Assembly: GCA_017467885.1 (NCBI GenBank)
Contig: JAFUKC010000005.1
Location: forward strand, 1-60,493
Length of the DNA: 60,493 bases
DNA from: Bacteroidaceae bacterium
GTDB taxonomy: Bacteria; Bacteroidota; Bacteroidia; Bacteroidales; Bacteroidaceae
Reading direction: 5' to 3'
Shown here: positions 7,149 to 14,669 of the stretch, piece after piece
Position numbering within the stretch: the first letter of the stretch is position 1
Layout: the number at the start of each line of letters is the position of its first letter
The notes under the pieces: generated by a model
What the model was told of the DNA's origin: nothing
Database searches by the model: none
The model's input: the letters and a program-made list of their open reading frames with translations, nothing else
Program-made: the position numbers and the translations under genes

Positions 7149-7985
7149 TCACAAAATATAATGATTCCAAGTGGCACAATGCAGAGCGCCACCATGCTTG
7201 ATAAGTGGTTGAGCAAAAACTTGTCTAATAACCTTATTATCAAATACGTTTTGGAACATTTTTAGTGCTGCCTTATCATTCTCTCCATCATGGTTCATAG
7301 ACAATGCTGGCAATATAATAGCATTGTCAGTTTCAAGGTAGTTCATGTAACACCAACTATCCTGAGAAAGCATTCCCTTGTATTCCAGTTCCAGAATTTC
7401 GAATTGACTATTGAGAATCTTGCGAATTCGTGTTGAAAAGGATTTTCTTTTACCATTCTCCAACTGATGATAATTATTGAGGAGGATGCGATCATCACCA
7501 AGCCATGCAATCATTCCATCCGAATGACCAAATGGTTCATTCATATCCCAAGGTAATAGAATTATTTCTGCTTGAAAAGCTTCTTCAAGTCGACAAAGCA
7601 AAGCCAAAGGACGCCAGTTGGGGTTCTCCGAGAAAATCTTATCCGTCATAACTACTTTATCGCCACAACGTACATAATTACCACCATCGAGAACAATATC
7701 CACATTATCTGAGATATTAATATTCAAATCCTCAATGGCCAATTCTTGCCGTGTGATGTATTTGTGATACTTTGGATCATCCCACAGATAATCAGGTTGA
7801 AAGTTAAAACCAACATACTTTCCTTCACCAATATGGATTGGCATGTAATCTCTACACCACACTTCTTCTGAGTATGGAAGAGTCTTTGGAGTGATGCCAA
7901 ACTCAGACAAAACTTTATGAAGTTGATTATAGACATCCTTGTAATCCTTTTCTAACCAATCTGAAATATAAATTTCTTGTGTCAT
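7149..7985 (-). CDS. Agmatine-deiminase-fold (PAD_porph family) protein
   Basis: A 278-aa protein, shorter than a typical agmatine deiminase (about 345-370 aa), with all recognisable active-site blocks: WCRDYMP (43-49), DGGNYV (100-105), GHSDGM (153-158) and GGALHC with nucleophile Cys270 near the C-terminus. The family hydrolyses guanidino groups (agmatine, peptidyl-arginine) to ureido groups plus ammonia. The start codon overlaps the stop of the preceding DUF262 gene by 4 nt (ATGA), a sign of translational coupling. No putrescine-pathway partner such as N-carbamoylputrescine amidase is nearby. The setting suggests a modified substrate (arginine in a protein, or a guanidine-containing metabolite) in a conflict system, which is inference. 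Confidence 0.85.
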   Translation of the reverse strand: MTQEIYISDWLEKDYKDVYNQLHKVLSEFGITPKTLPYSEEVWCRDYMPIHIGEGKYVGFNFQPDYLWDDPKYHKYITRQELAIEDLNINISDNVDIVLDGGNYVRCGDKVVMTDKIFSENPNWRPLALLCRLEEAFQAEIILLPWDMNEPFGHSDGMIAWLGDDRILLNNYHQLENGKRKSFSTRIRKILNSQFEILELEYKGMLSQDSWCYMNYLETDNAIILPALSMNHDGENDKAALKMFQNVFDNKVIRQVFAQPLIKHGGALHCATWNHYIL

Positions 7986-10546
7986 ATTGTTATGTTTGAA
8001 ATATTATCAATAAGTTCATTTAGCTTCTGAATAAAATCACATCTACTCTCTATTGCTTGTGTATTGAAGCAGAAGTATTTATCTGTATCGTTTTGTGCTT
8101 TTTCATTTCTAATCATATAACCTTCTTTATCTATCAGATAGACAAAATCATTGCGATACCATTGGAATCTTTGAAAATTGAATGTAAAATTAATATCAGA
8201 ACCAAAAAGTAATGAAGTGTTAGTGATTTTATGTTCACTATTAATCTCTATACCCTCGGTATCAGATAATAAATTATCTCTTTTCTCACTATTCAAGAAA
8301 ACACCTGTGCTACTTGGAAATATCGCCTTGTGGTTATGATAATCACGAATCCATGAATTGGGAATTTTGTCTCTAACAAAATCTAATAGCGATGTGTGTA
8401 CAAGTTTATATATCGTTCGTTCTGCAAAATCTGTGGATTTTTCAAATGATGTAGTAGATTGGTTCTTTTCGCCAAGTAACAGATGGTGTATTGCTTTGCA
8501 ATTATCACTATTCAAAAGATAATATAACCACGATTCTGGCTTGTTGTTAAATGTTCTGTGCTTCCACCATAAGACTTTCCAAAATGTATCAGCAGAATAC
8601 CAACTCATCATCATCTTAAGCAAATTAGTGTTGCGATATGGAACTTGCATTGCAGAACCTTTTGATGGCGTTTCTTTTAAAAAATATTGTTTTGCATGTT
8701 CCAATTTTGAATCAAACGAGCTCCAATCTATCAAGCCATTTTCATCTTGGAACAAAAAGCGTATGCTTCCTTTGAAAAATGCGTATTGTTCGGCTTCTAT
8801 TATAGCATCTTCCCAAGTTCTTCCATCATTACGAATATTTCCGGCAATAATTTGTCTAGCCTTATGAATTTCCTCATTCCACCTATTTGAGAAATCAGAC
8901 GAACGTTCATCGAAAGTCATATTACTCAGGCTTTTGTACACATCATGAGAATCAAGCTTCTCTATATGTTCAATTGCCGTTCGGATTGCCATTGTACTTC
9001 TGATTTGCGCTCTACTGTCCTCACCTTGTCCAGAAATAAGATTCCAGACTACACGCATCCATCTTTTCATTGAAACATCATCATCATCGACTGTATCATC
9101 GTGATCGAAATACTTGCATATAGCGAAGAAAGCAATTCTTTGCACTTGATTCAGCGTGGACACTCTGAGAATTTTTTCATTAGCATTATTTACTATTTCG
9201 ATATTATCGGTATTCTCATCTTCAACATATTGTGGTATAAACTTAAAACTATCATCCCATGAACAAGTCGGTATAGACCAATCTTTGGAAAACTTGCAGT
9301 AATTGTTTAGTACCTTTTGTAATTTCATAAAGAACCCGACAGGAATGCCATTTTCATATTTGTAATCGTCCAATCCTTGATAAGCAATTTTCGTATCATA
9401 ATCATTGGGATTACGATTATTCGAATCGTTGAGATATCTATATGAAGAATTTTCGTTTTCTTGCGTAGAACCCTCATCACCTTTACCTATGTCAAGTAAA
9501 TAAAGGTGAGGATTTTCTGATTTCTTAGCAATAAATAGTTCATTCCAAAAGAATCTATTCAAGAAGGCAAAGTAGATTTCATCTATTTGATTTGATTTAT
9601 ACAATTTGCCATTTTTATCATGTATACCCTTAGATTTATTACTCCAAAATATGTCAACCCAGTCTGTATCAAACTTGATAGGTATTCCTTCTATGGTATC
9701 CAGTAGAAGTCCCCATTCTTTTAGCTGCGTATTTTCGTATGTATTTTCTTCTGCACGTTTTGTTATGTAACCAACTAAGTCAGCCTTGAAATTTTCAAAA
9801 CTAGTCAACTGCTTTCCACGGGCATTCATCTTGATATATAAGTCATCAGAAAGGCCAAAATCATGAAGTGGAAGATTATAAAATACAATGGGGCATAAAG
9901 ACTCATTTGTTAACCTTTTCCAATAATTTTCATAGGTTTTCATTAATGCACACTTATCACCATCTTTGTCACACAACGATGGACATGCGAATAATTCTTC
10001 TATTCCGTCTATAATATCAGTTCCTTTTTTATCGGCTATTTTCGTACCACTCAACATCCTGAGCATTGACTGAATAGTAGGATCCTGTTTCCATGCTGAA
10101 TAAAACCATGTTTGTTTTGTAATAAATCCAACAATATTGATGCCATTGAAGCGTTCAAAGTTTTGTGGAATACATAAACTCCGACAAAACTCTCTAGATG
10201 AAATCCTTGTTTCGTATGTAAACTTACGGAGTATTGCACAATTTTCTTCGTTTAATACACCTGCCCGTAAAGCTATATACCAATGTAATAACCATAGAGT
10301 GGTAAGTCGTTGTTGACCATCCAATGGATTAAGTTTGTCATTTTCTGTTGATCCGTATACGAAATCTAGCTTCATTTCAGAATCTTTATAAGGAGGCTCG
10401 TTGTCAAGTGCCTTTTTTAAATCGCCTAAAAAGTTCTTGCGAAGATTCTCCCTACCCAATCTTCCTTGTGCGTAATCACGCTGGATTATGGGAATTTCTA
10501 TGTGATTATTTTTTAGAAAATTCCAAAAAGTGGTCTTTTTTGCCAT
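7982..10546 (-). CDS. DUF262 (GmrS-like) protein, 854 aa
   Basis: The N-terminal DUF262 ParB-like domain has both diagnostic motifs: IPIIQRDYAQGR (18-29) and PLDGQQRLTTLWLL (74-87), which form the nucleotide-binding/hydrolysis site in GmrSD-type modification-dependent restriction and related systems. The remaining ~700 residues are helix-rich and acidic. The C-terminus shows no clear DUF1524 His-Me nuclease motif; a YHNHKAIFPSS segment is the only His-rich stretch. It starts 1 nt after the stop of the other DUF262 gene and overlaps the deiminase gene by 4 nt. A long catalytically incomplete partner beside a shorter complete one is suggestive of a hetero-oligomeric complex. Confidence 0.85.
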   Translation of the reverse strand: MAKKTTFWNFLKNNHIEIPIIQRDYAQGRLGRENLRKNFLGDLKKALDNEPPYKDSEMKLDFVYGSTENDKLNPLDGQQRLTTLWLLHWYIALRAGVLNEENCAILRKFTYETRISSREFCRSLCIPQNFERFNGINIVGFITKQTWFYSAWKQDPTIQSMLRMLSGTKIADKKGTDIIDGIEELFACPSLCDKDGDKCALMKTYENYWKRLTNESLCPIVFYNLPLHDFGLSDDLYIKMNARGKQLTSFENFKADLVGYITKRAEENTYENTQLKEWGLLLDTIEGIPIKFDTDWVDIFWSNKSKGIHDKNGKLYKSNQIDEIYFAFLNRFFWNELFIAKKSENPHLYLLDIGKGDEGSTQENENSSYRYLNDSNNRNPNDYDTKIAYQGLDDYKYENGIPVGFFMKLQKVLNNYCKFSKDWSIPTCSWDDSFKFIPQYVEDENTDNIEIVNNANEKILRVSTLNQVQRIAFFAICKYFDHDDTVDDDDVSMKRWMRVVWNLISGQGEDSRAQIRSTMAIRTAIEHIEKLDSHDVYKSLSNMTFDERSSDFSNRWNEEIHKARQIIAGNIRNDGRTWEDAIIEAEQYAFFKGSIRFLFQDENGLIDWSSFDSKLEHAKQYFLKETPSKGSAMQVPYRNTNLLKMMMSWYSADTFWKVLWWKHRTFNNKPESWLYYLLNSDNCKAIHHLLLGEKNQSTTSFEKSTDFAERTIYKLVHTSLLDFVRDKIPNSWIRDYHNHKAIFPSSTGVFLNSEKRDNLLSDTEGIEINSEHKITNTSLLFGSDINFTFNFQRFQWYRNDFVYLIDKEGYMIRNEKAQNDTDKYFCFNTQAIESRCDFIQKLNELIDNISNITI

Positions 10547-10547
10547 A

Positions 10548-12443
10548 TTAACAATCTAATTTGTTTATACATTCCTTTATATCATTTACATACCCTTCAG
10601 CATCAATATTTTTTGTCCAATAATTGGCATTTGACATTATTGGTGAATAATATTTCATGAAAACTTGCTTTGTGCAAAGAGGTACAAATGAAGATCCTGC
10701 TTTTTCTTCTCTTATAAATTGCAACTTTCCGTCCTTAGTCATCTTGGGAATGGAAATCTTAATCCCTTTGTCTTTACCAATAATAACTTGGCGCTTTCCT
10801 GAGAATAGAGCATTACCATAACTTCTGTTTGTAGAAGAATCTAATAGAGTGTAGTTCCAAATTCTATTCTTCTCTTCTGGAGTCCAATCATCAGTTTGTG
10901 GGAAATGATTCTTTATTTCGTGAAAAAGTTTATTTCTTTGCTCTTCATTGACTTGCTCAAAAAAATCATGAATTTTTGTCTGCATCTCTTTATCTGCACT
11001 TAAGTACACATTCAATAACCATTGCTTTTGTGTCATCACATCGTCTTCTTCATTTGTCGTATTGGAATTGATGTGCTCTACATCCCAACTTTCAATTTTG
11101 TATAAATGAAATGGGAATTTGTGGAAAATTCCTATTTGATACCTTACGTTATCAAGGTTATTCTTATTTTGATTGACTATAGTCTGTATATTATGAAAAA
11201 GAAGAATGGGTTTACATTTTCCTTTGTCACTACCATCCGCTTTGTATTGGTAATCAAGTGGAGGACACTTTTTTATCTCACCAGCAATCTTTTTCTTTAG
11301 TCCAATCATGAAATAGCTTTTATCAGCAGAAGCATTCCATTCCGCAACAAGATTGTGAATAGTATGTCCATGTACAATCAAATAACCTACATAGTGATAG
11401 AGTTCCAAATCCTCATACCACTCCTTGAATGTTTGAAAATATGCTTTCACTTCATTCCAGCATTTCTCAATACTTGATTGGTCTGAATGGAAATATTCAT
11501 AAAAGTATCTAAAAGTTCTATAGTCATCAGAACCTATCATTCCGTATTTTTCATCATTTAATCCCAATTTATTCTGTTCGCAAATCAAATCAAATATAAA
11601 GTCTATTCTCGTAGGGCGGCTATAACCTTTTTCATTTAAGAACAGCCAGAACTCATCGTTTTGCAACGTATATTCAGTGTTGTCCCATTCGCTTGCTATT
11701 TCTTGCTGCCTCAATTTTAGGTGTTTGTCGTCTGAGACCCGGAAGTTTGAGCGATTCAAGAACAGGGCCTTGATAAGTTCTGCGTTTGTAAGCGATATTT
11801 TTCCGATGTTGAGACGAGTGAAGACTTTGATAGAATCTTCATCTACGGTCTCATACCAAACCACCCTTGTGCGATGGATAAATTTGGACTGAAAATCGTT
11901 GTTATCAAAAGTATCGCCCTGTTTACACGCCCATTTGTGAATTGTGCTGTAGGCCTGCTTCATATAGAAGTAGTCAATATAATCTTTGAATTCTTTTCCT
12001 GGGGTTACTGCTTCTTGGTCTTCATTGATTTCCAGATTTTTTAAGAAATCGTAACTATCTTTTCTCGTTGCATAGCTGATTGTTGGTAATGGAGTCTTTC
12101 TTTTTCCATTCCACATCTCGTTGAAATAATGAATGATTAAATATATTGTGGTTAATCGTTGCTGTCCGTCAATCACTTCATACCAATCTTCTTCCTCGGT
12201 TGCTTCGTCACAGTATGTATCCGCTTTTTTCACCTTCTTAACCACTAGAGGCTGTAGACAATACCATGTTCCTTCATCTGAGTTATTGACACTCTCTGGT
12301 CTGAAATCGTTGATGTCATTCAGTAGGTCTTCTACCTGTTGGTCATTCCATCTGTAGCCACGCTGATAACTTGGTATGAAGAATTTCAATCCAAGAAGAT
12401 TACTAACCGATTTCATTTCAATTATATTTTCAACCATATCCAT
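10548..12443 (-). CDS. DUF262-DUF1524 (GmrSD-like) protein, 631 aa
   Basis: The N-terminal DUF262 domain has IPSYQRGYRW (23-32) and VIDGQQRLTTIYLI (90-103). The C-terminal region has the DUF1524-like His-Me-finger pattern: WDVEHINSN (His about residue 454) and NYTLLDSSTNRSYGNALFSGKR-type Asn/Lys block split at about 528-549. In GmrSD enzymes the first domain hydrolyses nucleotides and the second cuts DNA, often modified phage DNA. The histidine is followed by INSN instead of the usual ILPQ, so the nuclease may be altered. It lies 49 nt after the exonuclease gene and 1 nt before the second DUF262 gene. Start MDMVENII is the first ATG; MVENII (two codons later) is equally possible. Confidence 0.87.
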   Translation of the reverse strand: MDMVENIIEMKSVSNLLGLKFFIPSYQRGYRWNDQQVEDLLNDINDFRPESVNNSDEGTWYCLQPLVVKKVKKADTYCDEATEEEDWYEVIDGQQRLTTIYLIIHYFNEMWNGKRKTPLPTISYATRKDSYDFLKNLEINEDQEAVTPGKEFKDYIDYFYMKQAYSTIHKWACKQGDTFDNNDFQSKFIHRTRVVWYETVDEDSIKVFTRLNIGKISLTNAELIKALFLNRSNFRVSDDKHLKLRQQEIASEWDNTEYTLQNDEFWLFLNEKGYSRPTRIDFIFDLICEQNKLGLNDEKYGMIGSDDYRTFRYFYEYFHSDQSSIEKCWNEVKAYFQTFKEWYEDLELYHYVGYLIVHGHTIHNLVAEWNASADKSYFMIGLKKKIAGEIKKCPPLDYQYKADGSDKGKCKPILLFHNIQTIVNQNKNNLDNVRYQIGIFHKFPFHLYKIESWDVEHINSNTTNEEDDVMTQKQWLLNVYLSADKEMQTKIHDFFEQVNEEQRNKLFHEIKNHFPQTDDWTPEEKNRIWNYTLLDSSTNRSYGNALFSGKRQVIIGKDKGIKISIPKMTKDGKLQFIREEKAGSSFVPLCTKQVFMKYYSPIMSNANYWTKNIDAEGYVNDIKECINKLDC

Positions 12444-12492
12444 TATTATATTATAGTGTAATTATTAAATACAATAGTTAGATGTAAAGCAA

Positions 12493-12984
12493 TTATAGAA
12501 TATTTCTTGCTATCCAAGCACAAGCTTCTGCATCCGCAAGTGCATGATGATGTTTATTCAATTTATGACCACATAACTCAGAGATGGTGTGTAATTGATG
12601 ACTTGGGGCATCTGGAAATGCACACAACGCAGCCTGATAGGTGCAGTAAAACTCATAATCGGGATAATCCATTTGATAGGTACGAAATACAGCCTTCAAA
12701 CAACTTTCATCAAAAGATTTATTATGTGCTACAAGAGGTAATCCTTCTATAAGTGGTTCGATTTGTTTCCAAACTTGAGGAAATACTGGAACCTGATCAG
12801 TATCATTTCTTGTAATTCCATGTATTTGAGTACACCAATAGTTGTAATAATTTGGTTCTGGTTGAATAAGTGAATAAAATGAGTCAACAATTTCCCCATT
12901 TCTTACTATTACAACACCAACACTACAGACACTTGTACGCTCATTATTTGCTGTTTCAAAATCTATTGCTACAAAATTATCCAT
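12493..12984 (-). CDS. DEDDh 3'-5' exonuclease (DnaQ/RNase T superfamily)
   Basis: A 163-aa single-domain exonuclease. Exo I is VAIDFETA (Asp8, Glu10), exo II AHNKSFD (Asp92), exo III HHALADAEA (His146, Asp151), so all DEDDh catalytic residues are present. The family trims single-stranded DNA or RNA 3' ends with two metal ions; as a free-standing domain without a clamp-binding tail it could act on either. It starts 3 nt after the WYL gene stop and is co-transcribed with it. Combined with the HAD phosphatase and RtcB ligase it would complete an end-processing set (trim, dephosphorylate, ligate); that idea is inference. Confidence 0.9.
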   Translation of the reverse strand: MDNFVAIDFETANNERTSVCSVGVVIVRNGEIVDSFYSLIQPEPNYYNYWCTQIHGITRNDTDQVPVFPQVWKQIEPLIEGLPLVAHNKSFDESCLKAVFRTYQMDYPDYEFYCTYQAALCAFPDAPSHQLHTISELCGHKLNKHHHALADAEACAWIARNIL

Positions 12985-12987
12985 ATA

Positions 12988-13896
12988 TTAGTTGTTATAT
13001 TTATTCGACATTCTTTTAATCTTACCTGCTATCTCTTTTCGCAACCATAATGGCTCAAGCACTTCTATATCCTCACCGTTCCATAATATTTCTTGTTGAA
13101 AATCGTATGCTGGGCGTAATTTTAGTTCAAAAATGCTGTATTCTTCTGTAATCTCAATCTCTTGTTGGCTGTGATGTAGAGGTAATGAACGTAAATAATT
13201 AGCTTGACCGGCAGAAACTTTTAATTTAACAGTTTCTATTGTAGTTCCATCACCTGCTATAACACCATAGCATTCTTCAAAATATTCTGTTGCATTAAAT
13301 GAATCTGGCATTTTGAACCTTTTGTCTGTACAAATGCTCATTGCTTGGATTCTATCCAAAGCATATATCAATAACTTGTTATAATAAGGACTTCTTGCAA
13401 TTAAATACCACCTCTGCTTGAATAGTTTTACACAATAAGGTTCTACATCAAATGTATTGCTTTCACCACGCCAATAGCTTTGGTATGTCATTTTGATAAG
13501 CTGACCTTGTTTCATTGCTTCAATAATATCATATAGGTATTCTTGTCCTGATGGTATTTCCTCAAGCAATATCCTATCTTTCATGTGTTGATTATCTATA
13601 AGTACATTACTTACAGAAATGGTATTTAATAACCAATTACGAATGTTGCCGCCTTTTAATTCATGAGCATTTGCTATGTAATAGTGGTATCCTCCTTTAC
13701 GTTCGCATTCAATAATAAGTCCAAACATTTCTTCAGCAGCAATGCGCCATTTATGAAATGTCCTTAGGGCAAGCTCAATACCTTCACTTAAATCGCTATC
13801 AAGCCACTTTTCGTTTATCTCTTCAAACGTGATTCGCTTAGCTTTATAGATTGTCTCAACTAACCAGACATATTTGTTTAATAGGTTCTTGGCCAT
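12988..13896 (-). CDS. WYL-domain transcriptional regulator
   Basis: A 302-aa protein. The N-terminus is a winged helix-turn-helix (KRITFEEINEKW, then LALRTFHKW and a wing with GGYHYYI, residues about 20-74). The WYL core QRWYLIA is at 161-167, followed by the C-terminal WCX-type extension with LRPAYDFQQEILWNG. WYL proteins sense nucleic-acid or nucleotide ligands and control defence operons. It is the first gene of the six-gene operon and lies directly behind the operator-like motif at 13939-13957, so autoregulation is likely. The same motif before the RtcB operon extends its probable regulon. Confidence 0.92.
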   Translation of the reverse strand: MAKNLLNKYVWLVETIYKAKRITFEEINEKWLDSDLSEGIELALRTFHKWRIAAEEMFGLIIECERKGGYHYYIANAHELKGGNIRNWLLNTISVSNVLIDNQHMKDRILLEEIPSGQEYLYDIIEAMKQGQLIKMTYQSYWRGESNTFDVEPYCVKLFKQRWYLIARSPYYNKLLIYALDRIQAMSICTDKRFKMPDSFNATEYFEECYGVIAGDGTTIETVKLKVSAGQANYLRSLPLHHSQQEIEITEEYSIFELKLRPAYDFQQEILWNGEDIEVLEPLWLRKEIAGKIKRMSNKYNN

Positions 13897-13921
13897 AATC
13901 TAATTAATTATTAATGTATTG

Positions 13922-13957
13922 CAAAGGTAAGAAAAAGATATGCAAAAATGGGGCATA
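13922..13957 (-). promoter_or_regulatory. Promoter of the WYL operon with shared 17-bp operator
   Basis: On the minus strand the -7 box is TACCTTTG (13922-13929). Nine nt upstream is the motif TATGCAAAAATGGGGCA (plus-strand reading, 13939-13955), flanked to give the perfect dyad TATGC-N9-GCATA (13939-13957). As at 6298-6331, the motif occupies the -33 position and no TTG is present. Matching position and sequence at both promoters argue for a common regulator. Confidence 0.72.
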
Positions 13958-14287
13958 GGATTAAAAAACTTCAAAGTATACGATTATAATTAGAAAAGAG
14001 GCAAAATTTGCGAATAATCAAATCACTTTAATTTATCCGCATTATATATATGCGGATGATAAAGAAAAGTTATATGTTTAAAGGTAGGGAAAAAGAATTA
14101 TATATTATTCTTTCCCTACCTTCTTACTATCTATTTGCCAGCCAAAAGAAAAATATGATTTCTTTCTTTGGCTAAGTAAAATTATACATTGTGACACCCA
14201 AGTGACATTATTTTCTTTTCGTGGCAAATTTAAGCTTCATAATAATATTTATAAACCGCTAATATAAAGGCTATTACAATCATATTG
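13958..14287. other. Gene-free AT-rich stretch with three hairpins
   Basis: No credible gene. It holds three consecutive inverted repeats: 14035-14057 (8-bp arms ATCCGCAT/ATGCGGAT, 7-nt loop), 14083-14120 (GGTAGGGAAA/TTTCCCTACC plus GAAT/ATTC after a two-base bulge) and 14140-14173 (AGCCAAA/TTTGGCT). The second could terminate transcription. Their clustering next to the broken SDR gene suggests the end of a mobile element, but no known transposon end is recognised. Confidence 0.5.
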
Positions 14288-14422
14288 TTACAATATACGA
14301 TATTGTAGCCTAATACCCATCTCGGAGTGTGAAGGGATAAGCAGCTTATACACACTACCCCGCCGACGAATGAAACGGCTTCCTGCAAAGCCGCTTGCAC
14401 CTGTAATCAAAACAGTCTGCAT
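14288..14422 (-). pseudogene. Truncated SDR/NAD-dependent epimerase gene (5' end only)
   Basis: Reading leftwards from an ATG at 14422, the first ~18 residues are MQTVLITGASGFAGSRF, the nucleotide-binding beta-alpha start of an extended SDR (GxxGxxG as GASGFAG). After that the reading continues with unrelated residues and stops at 14288 (44 codons), so the rest of a ~300-residue enzyme is missing. The break at about 14,365 coincides with the change from AT-rich island DNA to chromosomal DNA. The simplest explanation is that the island inserted in, or a deletion removed, the 3' part of the gene. Confidence 0.65.
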
Positions 14423-14669
14423 ATGTTCTTACTTATAATTTATATATCTGCCGTAAGGCAAATACGGCGAAAGGCGAGTGGAGAATAAAATAAGTTTACT
14501 TATTTTTTATTCCAAGCCGCATCCTATATTCGAGCTTTAGCTCAAATATAGCGACAAATACACAATTATATACAAACAGCACACTTATGTTTAAGAATTA
14601 TCTGCAAGAAAAACATTTACTATTAAATTTTTACTTATATTCGCCAATAGAAACGACTAATACAAATTT
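14423..14669. other. Leader region of the serine dehydratase gene
   Basis: No gene beyond a doubtful 28-codon frame. Small hairpins lie at 14450-14468 (GCCGT/ACGGC), 14484-14511 (A/T-rich) and 14525-14550 (TATATT-GAGCT/AGCTC-AATATA). No consensus promoter is evident. Confidence 0.4.
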
